Source: JAOAFX01 sp049700315
GTDB taxonomy: Bacteria; Hydrothermota; Tepidihabitantia; SM23-42; JAOAFX01
Reading direction: 5' to 3'
Assembly: GCA_049700315.1 (NCBI GenBank)
Contig: JBNAVN010000026.1
Span: 1-33,014 of the forward strand
DNA: 33,014 nucleotides
The notes beneath the pieces are model-generated. The model did no database searches. It worked only from the letters and a program-made list of their open reading frames with translations, and was not told the origin of the DNA. This document shows positions 23,747 to 31,921 of the stretch, piece after piece (within the stretch, counting starts at the first letter, position 1; each line of letters starts with the position of its first letter). Both the position numbers and the translations under genes were made by a program.

Positions 23747-24524
23747 TCTCCAGTTGCTTAAAACCAAGGACAAGTCTGGGACCCGGTCTCATAAGCCAGT
23801 CCTGGTTCAGACCTTCATAGATCTTTCTACTCTTTACGGCATTAATATTATTCCAGCCAATACGCTTTTCAATCTTCTCAGGATGGAGTACAATAATGAT
23901 ATCAGGATTTTTTGTTATCACCTGTTCCTGATTAATGACTGGATAATCTTTTTTCAGGTCAGAAAAAATGTTTTCACCGCCTGCCATTTCAATCAATTCA
24001 TTCAAAAATGATTCACCACCAATAGTGATCAATGGCCTTGCGCAGATTTCAACATAGACCTTTTTCTTCGGGCGATTTACAGGCTTGAGGTTTGACTTCA
24101 TATAATCAACAAGGGAATCTGCAGTTCTTTCTCGTCTTGTAATTTTGCCCAGATTCATAATTTCCTGATAGATATCCTCCAGTGTCTTTGGAGAAGTGTT
24201 AAAGGTCTTGATCCTGAATTTTTCAAGTTGTTTTTTAATGCGCATTTGTTCTGGAAGATTGACAATCACCAGGTCAGGTCGTAGGTTAAGGATTCTCTCC
24301 AGGGACGGATTGGAAAAATCACCGACCTTATAGATTTTTTTCGCTGAATCAGGATAATCACAATATGTGGTAACTCCCACAAGATTATTTTGAGCACCCA
24401 GGGCAAATATGATCTCAGTCATTGCTGGTGAAAGGGAAACAATTCTAAAATCTGAGGTGACTGATGATTTCTCACAGGAAACAAAAGCAAGAAAAAGCAA
24501 TACAATGCCCGGGTTTGTGCGCAT
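23733..24524 (-). CDS. btuF: Periplasmic binding lipoprotein of a corrinoid-type importer, BtuF family
   Basis: 263 residues from ATG 24524. MRTNPGIVLLFLAFVSCEKS is a lipoprotein signal with C17. The mature part has the cobalamin/siderophore-binding fold: RIVSLSPAMTEIIFALGAQNNLVGVTTYCDYP, VGDFSNPSLERILNLRPDLVIV, ITIGGESFLNELIEMAGGENIF. SLSPAxTE...G..LVGVxxYCxYP is the typical BtuF/corrinoid signature. The frame is open to 24590, but those 22 residues precede the signal peptide. A TATAAT ends 7 nt upstream of this ATG, which also argues for 24524 and for a leaderless message. No cobalamin riboswitch can fit, since there is essentially no leader. Confidence 0.9.
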   Translation of the reverse strand: MRTNPGIVLLFLAFVSCEKSSVTSDFRIVSLSPAMTEIIFALGAQNNLVGVTTYCDYPDSAKKIYKVGDFSNPSLERILNLRPDLVIVNLPEQMRIKKQLEKFRIKTFNTSPKTLEDIYQEIMNLGKITRRERTADSLVDYMKSNLKPVNRPKKKVYVEICARPLITIGGESFLNELIEMAGGENIFSDLKKDYPVINQEQVITKNPDIIIVLHPEKIEKRIGWNNINAVKSRKIYEGLNQDWLMRPGPRLVLGFKQLEKVFE

Positions 24525-24531
24525 ATTTATG

Positions 24532-24559
24532 ATTATATTTATTCGTAGCCAAAAATCAA
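24532..24559 (-). promoter_or_regulatory. Predicted leaderless promoter of the btuFCD operon
   Basis: On the minus strand TTGATT (24559-24554), 16 bp, TATAAT (24537-24532). Seven nt separate it from the btuF ATG. Confidence 0.62.
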
Positions 24560-24656
24560 TGATTATTATTCTGTCACTAAATTTTGTCATTTTCTACCTT
24601 TGCTGTGGCTTGTTGCAAAAACTACCTGCCAAGTCTTCTTTGTTCATTTTCGCCTA

Positions 24657-24684
24657 TTGACACATTCCAAAATATATATAGAAT
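24657..24684 (+). promoter_or_regulatory. Predicted promoter of the cNMP-binding gene
   Basis: TTGACA (24657-24662), 16 bp, TAGAAT (24679-24684). The start codon follows 9 nt later, so any leader is 0-3 nt. The same transcript would include tRNA-Glu. Confidence 0.62.
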
Positions 24685-24693
24685 AATTAGGTT

Positions 24694-25209
24694 ATGAAGG
24701 ATTTTAGCAAGGTAATTTTGTTTAAATACCTATCGCCGCAGGAAATAAACTGGATGATGGTGAAATGGGAACCAAGAGAGATTGTCCAGGATACCGTGAT
24801 TGTGAAAGAAGGAACAACCGGTGATGAGATGTATTTGATTGAATCAGGAAAGGTTGAGGTTTTTCTAACTCGTGGTGATCTGGTCCTTGTTTTATCAGAA
24901 TTAGGAGAATCATCATTCTTCGGTGAAATGGCAATTTTGACAGACAAGCCACGTTCTGCAACAGTAAAGGCAAAAACTGATTGCCGGCTCCATGTTTTGA
25001 AGAAAAATCAATTTATGGAAATTATCAATGAAAATCCCAAGGTAGCAGCAAAATTCCTTCTGGCAATGGGTGAAGACCTTTCACATAGAATAATGACCAC
25101 TAATGCAAACTTGGAAAACTATTTTCTGATAAACCGGGCAATTGTGGATAATGAATCTTTTAGAAATCTATATATTCTTACACACAAGGCCCCATCGTCT
25201 AGTGGTTAG
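24694..25209 (+). CDS. Stand-alone cyclic-nucleotide-binding (Crp-type) domain protein, 3' end inside tRNA-Glu
   Basis: 171 residues. Residues about 10-130 are a cNMP-binding beta-roll: VIVKEGTTGDEMYLIESGKVEVFL, LGESSFFGEMAILTDKPRSATVKAKTDC (the phosphate-binding cassette with FGEMA and RSA). A helical tail follows, but no helix-turn-helix, so it is not a complete Crp/Fnr regulator; it may act as a sensor or partner protein. The last codons (KAPSSSG, stop TAG) are the first 22 nt of the tRNA gene, and the stop codon is the TAG of the tRNA D-loop. The original C-terminus may have been lost when the two became joined. Essentially no leader. Confidence 0.82.
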   Translation: MKDFSKVILFKYLSPQEINWMMVKWEPREIVQDTVIVKEGTTGDEMYLIESGKVEVFLTRGDLVLVLSELGESSFFGEMAILTDKPRSATVKAKTDCRLHVLKKNQFMEIINENPKVAAKFLLAMGEDLSHRIMTTNANLENYFLINRAIVDNESFRNLYILTHKAPSSSG

Positions 25210-25259
25210 GACATCACTCTTTCAAGGTGAAGATACGGGTTCGACTCCCGTTGGGGCCA
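25188..25259 (+). tRNA. tRNA-Glu (anticodon TTC)
   Basis: All arms fold. Acceptor GGCCCCA (25188-25194) pairs with TGGGGCC (25252-25258). D-arm GTCT...GGAC. Anticodon stem TCACT/GGTGA with loop CTTTCAA, anticodon TTC at 25221-25223. Variable AGAT; T-arm ACGGG TTCGACT CCCGT. Discriminator A; the CCA end is not encoded. It overlaps the preceding CDS by 22 nt on the same strand. No separate promoter is obvious. Confidence 0.97.
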
Positions 25260-25389
25260 GGTTCTTATTGGTTTTCAGGCAATCTCTCAAAAATGCCCAG
25301 CCCATTTCAATCTCTATACTCTGGTTAGTGAATCAATAATTACCAGAAAACAGGCGATGGTCAATGAATTTAAATAAAAGGAGGCCCTT

Positions 25390-27462
25390 ATGAAGAAACT
25401 CTTCCTACTTTTGGTCTTGTTTCCTGGTCTGTTTGTTGCTCAGGAAATATCTGTTTATGGAAATCGGGGTATGTTCAAACTCCAATATGCTGAACCCCAT
25501 AATATGGGCGTGCTCTCATTCCATCTGTCACCTTCAGAACGGTATGAAGAGTTAACATCAGTCCAGCAAGGTATCAATACCACAGACCGCAAGCATTTCT
25601 TCAATCTTTCAGAAGGCATCTCTTATGCAGTGATTGATTATCTGGAACTCCGTTTTCGTATGACCGAATTCTTGAAATGGTTTGAAATGAATAACTATCC
25701 GATAAAACGGGGAGACCCTGATCCACCCTGGGGCATTGAAACAATTGAAATAGGTGGTAAGGCAGGCTATTGTATCACCGCTGACAAAAACACACCTTTG
25801 AAGTATGCGTTTGGTGTTGAAGGACACATCAATTGGGGACCAGCATTACCTGAAGACAAACAGGCATTTGACAAGGCTTTTTACTCAGATTCGTTTACTG
25901 ATGCAGGTGCTACGCCAGTTACACCACATTTCCCGCCTTATATACCACATGAACCTGATTATGCAGGAGTTGGTTTAATTGATTTCAGGGTAGGACCTTT
26001 CGCCTCACATCTGAACTGTGGTTATCTGATGACTGGTGTTGATCATCAACCAAACTATGTTGCTGATGTAGACTTTCATCCCAGACCAGATTATGTTATC
26101 CATGGCGGTGGGGTGGAACTAATTCCTTCCGAGGATGTCCGGATTCTTTGTGAGTTATATGGCTATTATGATATGGATGCCCAGGAAGAATCACTCTGGA
26201 TTACCCCGGGATTAAGATTTGGAGCAAGGAGTGTAAGTTTTGACCTTGGTTGTGAAATTGGGCTTGTTGGCGGACCTTTGAGCACTAACTGGTGGAAGGC
26301 ATTTTTCAACATTTCTGGTGGTGCTGACTTGATCAAAAAGGTTGAGGTACATATACCAGTTGCCAAGGTGTCAGGAAGAATTTACGATGCCAAAACTGGC
26401 GAACCGGTCCTGGCAACCGTTACATTCCCTGGTTCAGAAAAACAAGCAGTTCAGACCTCTGCAAATGGCACTTATGAGACTTCATTTTCACCCGGGAGTT
26501 TTAGAGTTCATGTTGAGGCTGAAGGTTATCGGTGGAAAGAACAGGGTGTAGTATTGAAAGATGGTGACCAGATTATCCTTGATTTTGCATTGAACAAGAA
26601 AGAAGTTGCCAAAGTCATTGGAAAAGTCTACGATGCAGAAACCAAATTACCAGTTCTGGCAACAATCACCTTCCCCCAGACCCAATTTCCTTCAATAAGT
26701 TCTGATACCTCAGGGATGTATTCAGTTGTGCTTGTTCCCGGGACTTTCAGAATTCATATTGAGGCAACTGGTTATCAATTTGATGAAAAAGTTGTAACCC
26801 TGCAGGAAGGTGATACAAAAGTCATTGATGTAGCATTGAATAAAGTGAGTCTTGCCCAGGGTACACTTGTCGGAAAGGTAGTTGATCGCGATGATGAAAA
26901 ACCTGTGCTTGCTCAAATCTCCTTTGTTGACGCCAATATTCCTGCAATCTCTACTGATCCGGCAACAGGCATTTATAAGATCACGCTTGCACCAGGAACC
27001 TATGTCTTAAAGGTTGATGCCCAGGATTATATAACTGAAACAAATCCTGTAGTAATTGTCAAAGATGAAACAAAGGTTCAGAATTTCTCTTTGCGCAAAG
27101 TGCCTAAAGTCGGTGAAAGAATAATTCTGAGAGGTATCTATTTTGACTTCAATTCTGCAGTGATTAAGCCTGAATCATATCCAGTCCTTGATGATGCAGC
27201 AAAAGTCTTGATTGCCAAACCCAAAATGAGAGTAGAAATCGGTGGTCATACTGATAGTATTGGTTCTGATTCCTATAATATGCAACTTTCATATCAGCGC
27301 GCCAATGCAGTAAAAGACTATCTTGTACGTTATCATAACATTGACCCATCACGTCTTGATGTCAGAGGTTATGGCGAATCTCAGCCCATTGCTGACAACC
27401 GCACAAAATCTGGTCGCGACCAGAACCGACGCATTGAATTCAAAATACTGAGTGTAGATTAA
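25390..27462 (+). CDS. OmpA-family outer membrane protein with three carboxypeptidase-regulatory-like repeats
   Basis: 690 residues; ATG with AAGGAGG upstream. Signal peptide MKKLFLLLVLFPGLFVAQ. Residues about 20-312 are strand-rich, with aromatic-ended segments, consistent with an outer-membrane barrel. Three homologous Ig-like domains follow at 328-402, 409-484 and 494-568, each of the form GxVxDxxTxxPVLAxIxFP...GxYxxxLxPGTFRxHxEAxGY, the carboxypeptidase regulatory-like (PEGA-like) type. The C-terminal OmpA domain (580-688) has IYFDFNSAVIKPES, IGGHTDSIGSDSYN, LSYQRANAVKDYL and GYGESQPIADN...GRDQNRRIEF, the peptidoglycan-binding fold. It probably ties the outer membrane to the wall. A strong terminator follows. 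Confidence 0.92.
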   Translation: MKKLFLLLVLFPGLFVAQEISVYGNRGMFKLQYAEPHNMGVLSFHLSPSERYEELTSVQQGINTTDRKHFFNLSEGISYAVIDYLELRFRMTEFLKWFEMNNYPIKRGDPDPPWGIETIEIGGKAGYCITADKNTPLKYAFGVEGHINWGPALPEDKQAFDKAFYSDSFTDAGATPVTPHFPPYIPHEPDYAGVGLIDFRVGPFASHLNCGYLMTGVDHQPNYVADVDFHPRPDYVIHGGGVELIPSEDVRILCELYGYYDMDAQEESLWITPGLRFGARSVSFDLGCEIGLVGGPLSTNWWKAFFNISGGADLIKKVEVHIPVAKVSGRIYDAKTGEPVLATVTFPGSEKQAVQTSANGTYETSFSPGSFRVHVEAEGYRWKEQGVVLKDGDQIILDFALNKKEVAKVIGKVYDAETKLPVLATITFPQTQFPSISSDTSGMYSVVLVPGTFRIHIEATGYQFDEKVVTLQEGDTKVIDVALNKVSLAQGTLVGKVVDRDDEKPVLAQISFVDANIPAISTDPATGIYKITLAPGTYVLKVDAQDYITETNPVVIVKDETKVQNFSLRKVPKVGERIILRGIYFDFNSAVIKPESYPVLDDAAKVLIAKPKMRVEIGGHTDSIGSDSYNMQLSYQRANAVKDYLVRYHNIDPSRLDVRGYGESQPIADNRTKSGRDQNRRIEFKILSVD

Positions 27463-27472
27463 AAAGAAATCA

Positions 27473-27508
27473 GGGGTTGGGACAATTTGTCCCAACCCCT
27501 TGTTATTT
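27473..27508. terminator. Bidirectional intrinsic terminator between convergent genes
   Basis: GGGGTTGGGACA (27473-27484) pairs perfectly with TGTCCCAACCCC (27488-27499), loop ATT. TTGTTATTT follows on the plus strand. On the minus strand TGATTTCTTTTT follows. It can therefore end both the OmpA-family gene and the GGDEF-TPR gene. Confidence 0.88.
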
Positions 27509-27551
27509 CATATCTATCCCATTGGTTTTAACGCCCGAAATTTTTAAAATG

Positions 27552-30500
27552 TTATTTGGAAATATCTACTGAGACGATTTCGTGTTCAATCCTGTCCAGA
27601 TAGAAAAGATTTCCTATTTTCATAAATATTTCATTTGCCTTCAAAAGAAACTGCGCTGCTTCCTGATATTTGCCCTGTTTTTTATAATTCATTCCTTGAA
27701 GAAAATATATCTCTGCAGCAATTGAGTTATCGGGTAGATTAACAATGGCATTCAGAGCCTTGCTATAATATTCCTGTGCTTTTTTGTGCTCTTTCAATGC
27801 TGTGCAGACTTTTCCCTGATAGATATATGCATATATGCGACGATTTACATCCGGATCATTCTTCAATCTGGAATAAAGAATACCAGCAAGTTTCATTGCC
27901 CCTCTTACATTCTTTTGCATTATCAAGTATTCAATTTCCTCAAACTGACAGTCATATGTGTATTGCTTCACTTTGATCTTATTGGCGTAAAGAATTGCCT
28001 TTTTCAAATGAGTTAAACCCTGTTTGCGTTTTCCCTGTTCTCTATAAAATTCACTCAAGTGAATATTGACGAAAATATACCCTTCAATAAAATCTGTTTC
28101 CTGGGCATATTGAAGCGCAAATTTATAGTTTCTCAATGCATCATCAATCATCAACCGCCAAAAGTATATGCTACCAAGATTATCGTAAAGGAAGACTATA
28201 TCCCGTCTGGCATTTATTAGCTTTGCTATTGCCAATGCCTTTGTGCAATACTCCTCAGATTTCTTCAAGTTGTAATGAAAATATAGAGTACCTAAATCTA
28301 ACAGGGTAACAACAATACCACTTTGATAGCCAATTTCCTCATAGATCTTGAATGCCTTTTTGTAGTATTCCTCACTTAATGAAAAATTCAATTGTTGCTG
28401 GTATGCTACTGCCATATCCAGATAGCAGGCAGCCATTCCTTTCCTGTCATTCAATTTCTGCCTTATTTCAAGTGCTTTCCTAAAACATGTAATTGAACCT
28501 TCAAGGTCTCCAAGATATAACAATGCCACACCCTGGGTAACCAGAATCACCCCCAATTCCTGCCCTGGAATTTGTTTTGCCTTTTTCAACAACCGTTCAC
28601 ACTCAATCTTTGCTTTTAGATATTGGCCAAGGCGGGTATAAACCCAGACAATTCCTGCCTTGAACTGATATGATGAACTCGTCTGTTCAGTAAGTTTCAA
28701 ACCCTTATCATAGTATTTCAGGGACTTTTTATATTCACCCATATTCTCATAGATTTGACCGAGTTTGTTATAGATTTTATAATCATTGGGGTTTATATTC
28801 AGACAGGCATTCAAATGATCTATTGCCCTTTCATTCTCACCCATAAGATAATAAATTTCTGAAAGACTGAATTTTATCTTGAAAATCTCATCAAGGTTGT
28901 CTTCAAATTTCAAAGCACTTATAAAAAATTCCACTGCTTGCTTATGGGCATAACTTTCTTTGCATTTTGTCCCTGCTTGTTTTGAATAAAAAAGTGCCTT
29001 TACTGGATCATTGGCGAGAATAAAGTGATGGGCAAGTATTTCATAATAAGTGGGCAAATTACTATGAAAGTATTTCTCAATTGCCTCGCCTGTCTGACGA
29101 TGGTATTTTGTCAAGTCTGCACGATTGATATTCCTGTATACAATCTGCCTTACAATGTCTTCACCAAAAAAGAAAATATCTGCCCCTCGTTCTTTAACAA
29201 AACCCAATTTTAAGAGACGATCAATGGCATCCATTGTTTCACCAACATTCTTCTGAGCACACAAGGCGATTATTTCATCATTGAACTCCTGCCCATAAAC
29301 AGCGCAGATCTCCAGAAATACCTTTGTTTCTGAATCAACAAATTGTATTTTGCGTAAAATGGTCGCCTCAATACTCTGGGGAATCTTCAGTTCCTTGTCA
29401 AAAATAAAAATCCATTCCTTGCCATTATAGAATATTTTATTCTGCCTCTCCAGCTCCCTTAGTATCTCCTCTGTATAGAATGGATTTCCGCCACTCAGCC
29501 TATAGATAAATTTTGCTGTTGATTGTGCGACACAGCCCATTATCATTTCAAGAAGTTTAAAGGTTTGTGCTTCATTCAACGGTGACAATTCAAGTTGGCT
29601 ATAAAGATTTTCCCTTGCCCATATTCCGAAGAAATCATTAATCGGTGCAGCTTTTATTTCTTCAGTACGATATGTACCTAAAATTGTAAAATTATTATGG
29701 GGACTTCTTATCAAAAAATCTAACAATTCACAACTTGATCGGTCCGTCCAGTGTAAATCATCAATGAGCAAAATCGCAGCCCGTGGTGATAATAGTTCAG
29801 TCAATGTTTTGAAGAAAAGATTAATGCTATCAAATAGACGATATTTGTCCAATTCTTCAATTTTTGTGGATACCGCCTTATCTTCAGGTAACAATTTCAT
29901 TATTTCCTGTCTGAAGACCTCAGGGATCTGCTTTAGCACGCGCTGGATAAGAGCAAAGTCCTGATTCACAAATTCTTTGAACATATTACGAAATGGATGG
30001 TAGGGAACCGAAGCAAGTGCTGCATAGGAGTTCCCCTTGAAATACAGACATTCAGGGAAAAGCTTCTTTACTTCTAAGGCAAGTCTTGTTTTGCCAACAC
30101 CTGCTACACCACTGATAAAAATTGTTTTATACTCTTTTAATTGACGCAAACACCAGTTAAGTTCTTCTTCACGCCCGATAGTTGTCTTTACCGGGAATTC
30201 TAATTTCTTGGTAATTTCTGCCTTTTGCCCGATACGATTTTTCCCATCCTTCTTAGCCTGATACATTAAACCATCTGCGTAGTTTATCAATGCCTCAATG
30301 TTGGTTCCATCATCAGGATAAACTGCACAGCCAATACTGCACGAAATTTTGTGACCAATAATAGAAATTTGATTTAAACTGGTAAGAATCCTCTGGGCAA
30401 GGTCCAGGATACCGTGTTCATCAGTATTGGGAACAAGCACAATGAATTCATCTCCGCCATAACGCACAAGATTGTCAACTTCTCTGACTGTTTTCTTCAG

Positions 30501-30704
30501 AAAATTACTTATTTCAATCAATACCTTATCACCTTCAAGATGACCATAATTGTTGTTAATATTTCGGAAGTCATCAAGGTCTATAACAATCAGTCCAAAT
30601 TTTGTTGCAAAACGATTCGCCCGTTTTATCTCATTATCAACCCAGTAGTATAAAAACCGGCGGTTATAAATGCCGGTTAACTCATCATAATATATCTCTC
30701 TCAT
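27552..30704 (-). CDS. GGDEF diguanylate cyclase fused to an AAA ATPase and TPR array
   Basis: 1050 residues. GGDEF domain at 1-160: DELTGIYNRRF, IVIDLDDFRNINNNYGHLEGD and the active-site GGDEF (83-87). An I-site RxxD (R74, D77) lies five residues before it, so it should make c-di-GMP with product inhibition. An AAA/NTPase of MalT or AAA_16 type follows from about 175: TIGREEELNWCL, Walker A GVAGVGKT (199-206), Walker B ILLIDDLHW (311-319). From about 560 to the end there are a dozen or more TPR-like helix pairs (YKIYNKLGQIYENMGEYKKS, ACYLDMAVAYQQQLNFSLSE). It has no sensor or membrane domain; the TPR/ATPase part may sense a partner and switch the cyclase. ATG 30704 has no ribosome binding site but a promoter directly before it. 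Confidence 0.9.
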   Translation of the reverse strand: MREIYYDELTGIYNRRFLYYWVDNEIKRANRFATKFGLIVIDLDDFRNINNNYGHLEGDKVLIEISNFLKKTVREVDNLVRYGGDEFIVLVPNTDEHGILDLAQRILTSLNQISIIGHKISCSIGCAVYPDDGTNIEALINYADGLMYQAKKDGKNRIGQKAEITKKLEFPVKTTIGREEELNWCLRQLKEYKTIFISGVAGVGKTRLALEVKKLFPECLYFKGNSYAALASVPYHPFRNMFKEFVNQDFALIQRVLKQIPEVFRQEIMKLLPEDKAVSTKIEELDKYRLFDSINLFFKTLTELLSPRAAILLIDDLHWTDRSSCELLDFLIRSPHNNFTILGTYRTEEIKAAPINDFFGIWARENLYSQLELSPLNEAQTFKLLEMIMGCVAQSTAKFIYRLSGGNPFYTEEILRELERQNKIFYNGKEWIFIFDKELKIPQSIEATILRKIQFVDSETKVFLEICAVYGQEFNDEIIALCAQKNVGETMDAIDRLLKLGFVKERGADIFFFGEDIVRQIVYRNINRADLTKYHRQTGEAIEKYFHSNLPTYYEILAHHFILANDPVKALFYSKQAGTKCKESYAHKQAVEFFISALKFEDNLDEIFKIKFSLSEIYYLMGENERAIDHLNACLNINPNDYKIYNKLGQIYENMGEYKKSLKYYDKGLKLTEQTSSSYQFKAGIVWVYTRLGQYLKAKIECERLLKKAKQIPGQELGVILVTQGVALLYLGDLEGSITCFRKALEIRQKLNDRKGMAACYLDMAVAYQQQLNFSLSEEYYKKAFKIYEEIGYQSGIVVTLLDLGTLYFHYNLKKSEEYCTKALAIAKLINARRDIVFLYDNLGSIYFWRLMIDDALRNYKFALQYAQETDFIEGYIFVNIHLSEFYREQGKRKQGLTHLKKAILYANKIKVKQYTYDCQFEEIEYLIMQKNVRGAMKLAGILYSRLKNDPDVNRRIYAYIYQGKVCTALKEHKKAQEYYSKALNAIVNLPDNSIAAEIYFLQGMNYKKQGKYQEAAQFLLKANEIFMKIGNLFYLDRIEHEIVSVDISK

Positions 30705-30710
30705 TAAAAA

Positions 30711-30738
30711 ATTATACTCAAGAAATGCCCTGCGTCAA
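30711..30738 (-). promoter_or_regulatory. Predicted leaderless promoter of the GGDEF-AAA-TPR gene
   Basis: On the minus strand TTGACG (30738-30733), 16 bp, TATAAT (30716-30711). Six nt separate it from the ATG. Confidence 0.65.
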
Positions 30739-30918
30739 TCCATTTAACGAAATAAAGAAATCTATGCATTTGAACCACACCTATACAGGTTATCACACCC
30801 AATGCCTTACGACAGCATCTTTTCTAATTAAAGTGCACCTTTTTGCTGTTGTCTTATTGATTATGCGCTGACTTGAAACAGCTCCGTCAGACTGGAATTG
30901 CTATCGTCATTTTAAGTC

Positions 30919-30946
30919 TTGGCAAATTATAAAAAACGTGTATAAT
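30919..30946 (+). promoter_or_regulatory. Predicted promoter of the cas6 cassette
   Basis: TTGGCA (30919-30924), 16 bp, TATAAT (30941-30946). The start codon of the first small ORF lies 15 nt downstream, with a weak AGAG between them. Confidence 0.6.
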
Positions 30947-30961
30947 TAAGATAGAGATTAT

Positions 30962-31117
30962 ATGCGCTACGAAGTAAACATTGGGGATGACCTTGACCGT
31001 GAATTGGAAATCATTGCTGGAATATTTGAATTTGACAGATACTATAAAAATCAATATGACAAAAACCTGGATTTTGGATTAGCCTGTGAATCCCGGCAGG
31101 ATTTAATATCATTATGA
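30962..31117 (+). CDS. Small protein of unknown function upstream of cas6 (51 residues)
   Basis: ATG 30962 to TGA 31115-31117, directly behind a good promoter. It encodes MRYEVNIGDDLDRELEIIAG and on through FEFDRYYKNQYDKN to SRQDLISL. It is acidic and soluble-looking, with no membrane segment or motif I recognise. Its stop overlaps (ATGA) the start of a 7-codon frame, MIKQITK, at 31114-31137. The stop of that frame in turn overlaps (ATGA) the cas6 start. The chain suggests that translation of the small ORF feeds cas6. It could be a true small gene, a leader peptide, or the remnant of a larger gene. Confidence 0.45.
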   Translation: MRYEVNIGDDLDRELEIIAGIFEFDRYYKNQYDKNLDFGLACESRQDLISL

Positions 31118-31133
31118 TTAAACAAATTACAAA

Positions 31134-31901
31134 ATGAGGATAAAGATAACGATTGCACCATTAGGAGAGAAAGAAATTACCTTGCCTCGTCACTACAATT
31201 ATTTAGTTCAAGGATTCATATATAAAAACTTAAAAAAGCAAATTGCTACGAAGGTGCATGATGAAGGATTTACCTATGAAAAACGGGGATTTCGCCTTTT
31301 TACCTTTTCGCGCCTGTTCGGCACGTTTGTTAATTCAGGAGAAAGTATTATATTTAAAAATAACTGTGTCCTTTATTTAGCCTCTCCTGTGACCAAAATT
31401 CTTGAATCCTTTGCCAGTTCACTTGCCCGAAAGGGTAAAATCAGGATTGGTGAAAAATACCTTCAGGTAACATCTATTGAAGTCTTATTCAATAGAGAAT
31501 ATTCTCCGCCGATATATATCCGCACTTTATCACCCATTACAGTATATTCAACTTTAATAACCAAAGAAGGACGCAAAAAAACCTATTATTATACACCTTT
31601 TGAGGAAGAATTTGGTATCCAGATTAAAAATAATCTATTAAAGAAGCATGCTGTAATTAACAGTAGACAGAACATTGCTGAATTGGATTTTATAATCACT
31701 CCGCACCGGGTTTCAAAAAATAATGAACATATTGTTTTTTATAAAGATACTGTGGTAAAAGCCTGGTCTGGTATATACAAACTTTCTGGCTCAAAAGAAC
31801 TAATTCAAATAGCCTTTGACTGTGGTATTGGTGCAAAAAACAGCCAGGGCTTTGGTATGATAGAGGTATGGGAAAAAGAGATTTCCCCTGTGATTGTATA
31901 A
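31134..31901 (+). CDS. cas6: CRISPR-associated endoribonuclease Cas6
   Basis: 255 residues, the usual Cas6 length, with two ferredoxin-like RAMP folds. LPRHYNYLVQGFIYKNLKKQ at 17-36 is the first-helix signature. Y30, H42 and K50 are placed like the Tyr-His-Lys catalytic triad of archaeal-type Cas6. FRLFTFSRLFG (53-63) is a further family mark. The C-terminal glycine-rich loop GIGAKNSQGFGMIEV is at 231-245. Cas6 cuts pre-crRNA within the repeat. No other cas gene or CRISPR array is in the window, so its array lies elsewhere or just to the right. There is no ribosome binding site; the ATG overlaps the stop of an upstream 7-codon frame. Confidence 0.92.
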   Translation: MRIKITIAPLGEKEITLPRHYNYLVQGFIYKNLKKQIATKVHDEGFTYEKRGFRLFTFSRLFGTFVNSGESIIFKNNCVLYLASPVTKILESFASSLARKGKIRIGEKYLQVTSIEVLFNREYSPPIYIRTLSPITVYSTLITKEGRKKTYYYTPFEEEFGIQIKNNLLKKHAVINSRQNIAELDFIITPHRVSKNNEHIVFYKDTVVKAWSGIYKLSGSKELIQIAFDCGIGAKNSQGFGMIEVWEKEISPVIV

Positions 31902-31921
31902 AAAATGTATCAGGGGTGGAA

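Noticed and set aside
24525..24693. Cobalamin riboswitch upstream of btuF
   Set aside because: No B12-box-like conserved sequence was seen, and the predicted transcript start lies at the start codon.
30739..30918. A gene between the GGDEF gene and the cas6 cassette
   Set aside because: Only short frames without start signals are present (for example a 20-codon tail ending at about 30931); nothing recognisable.
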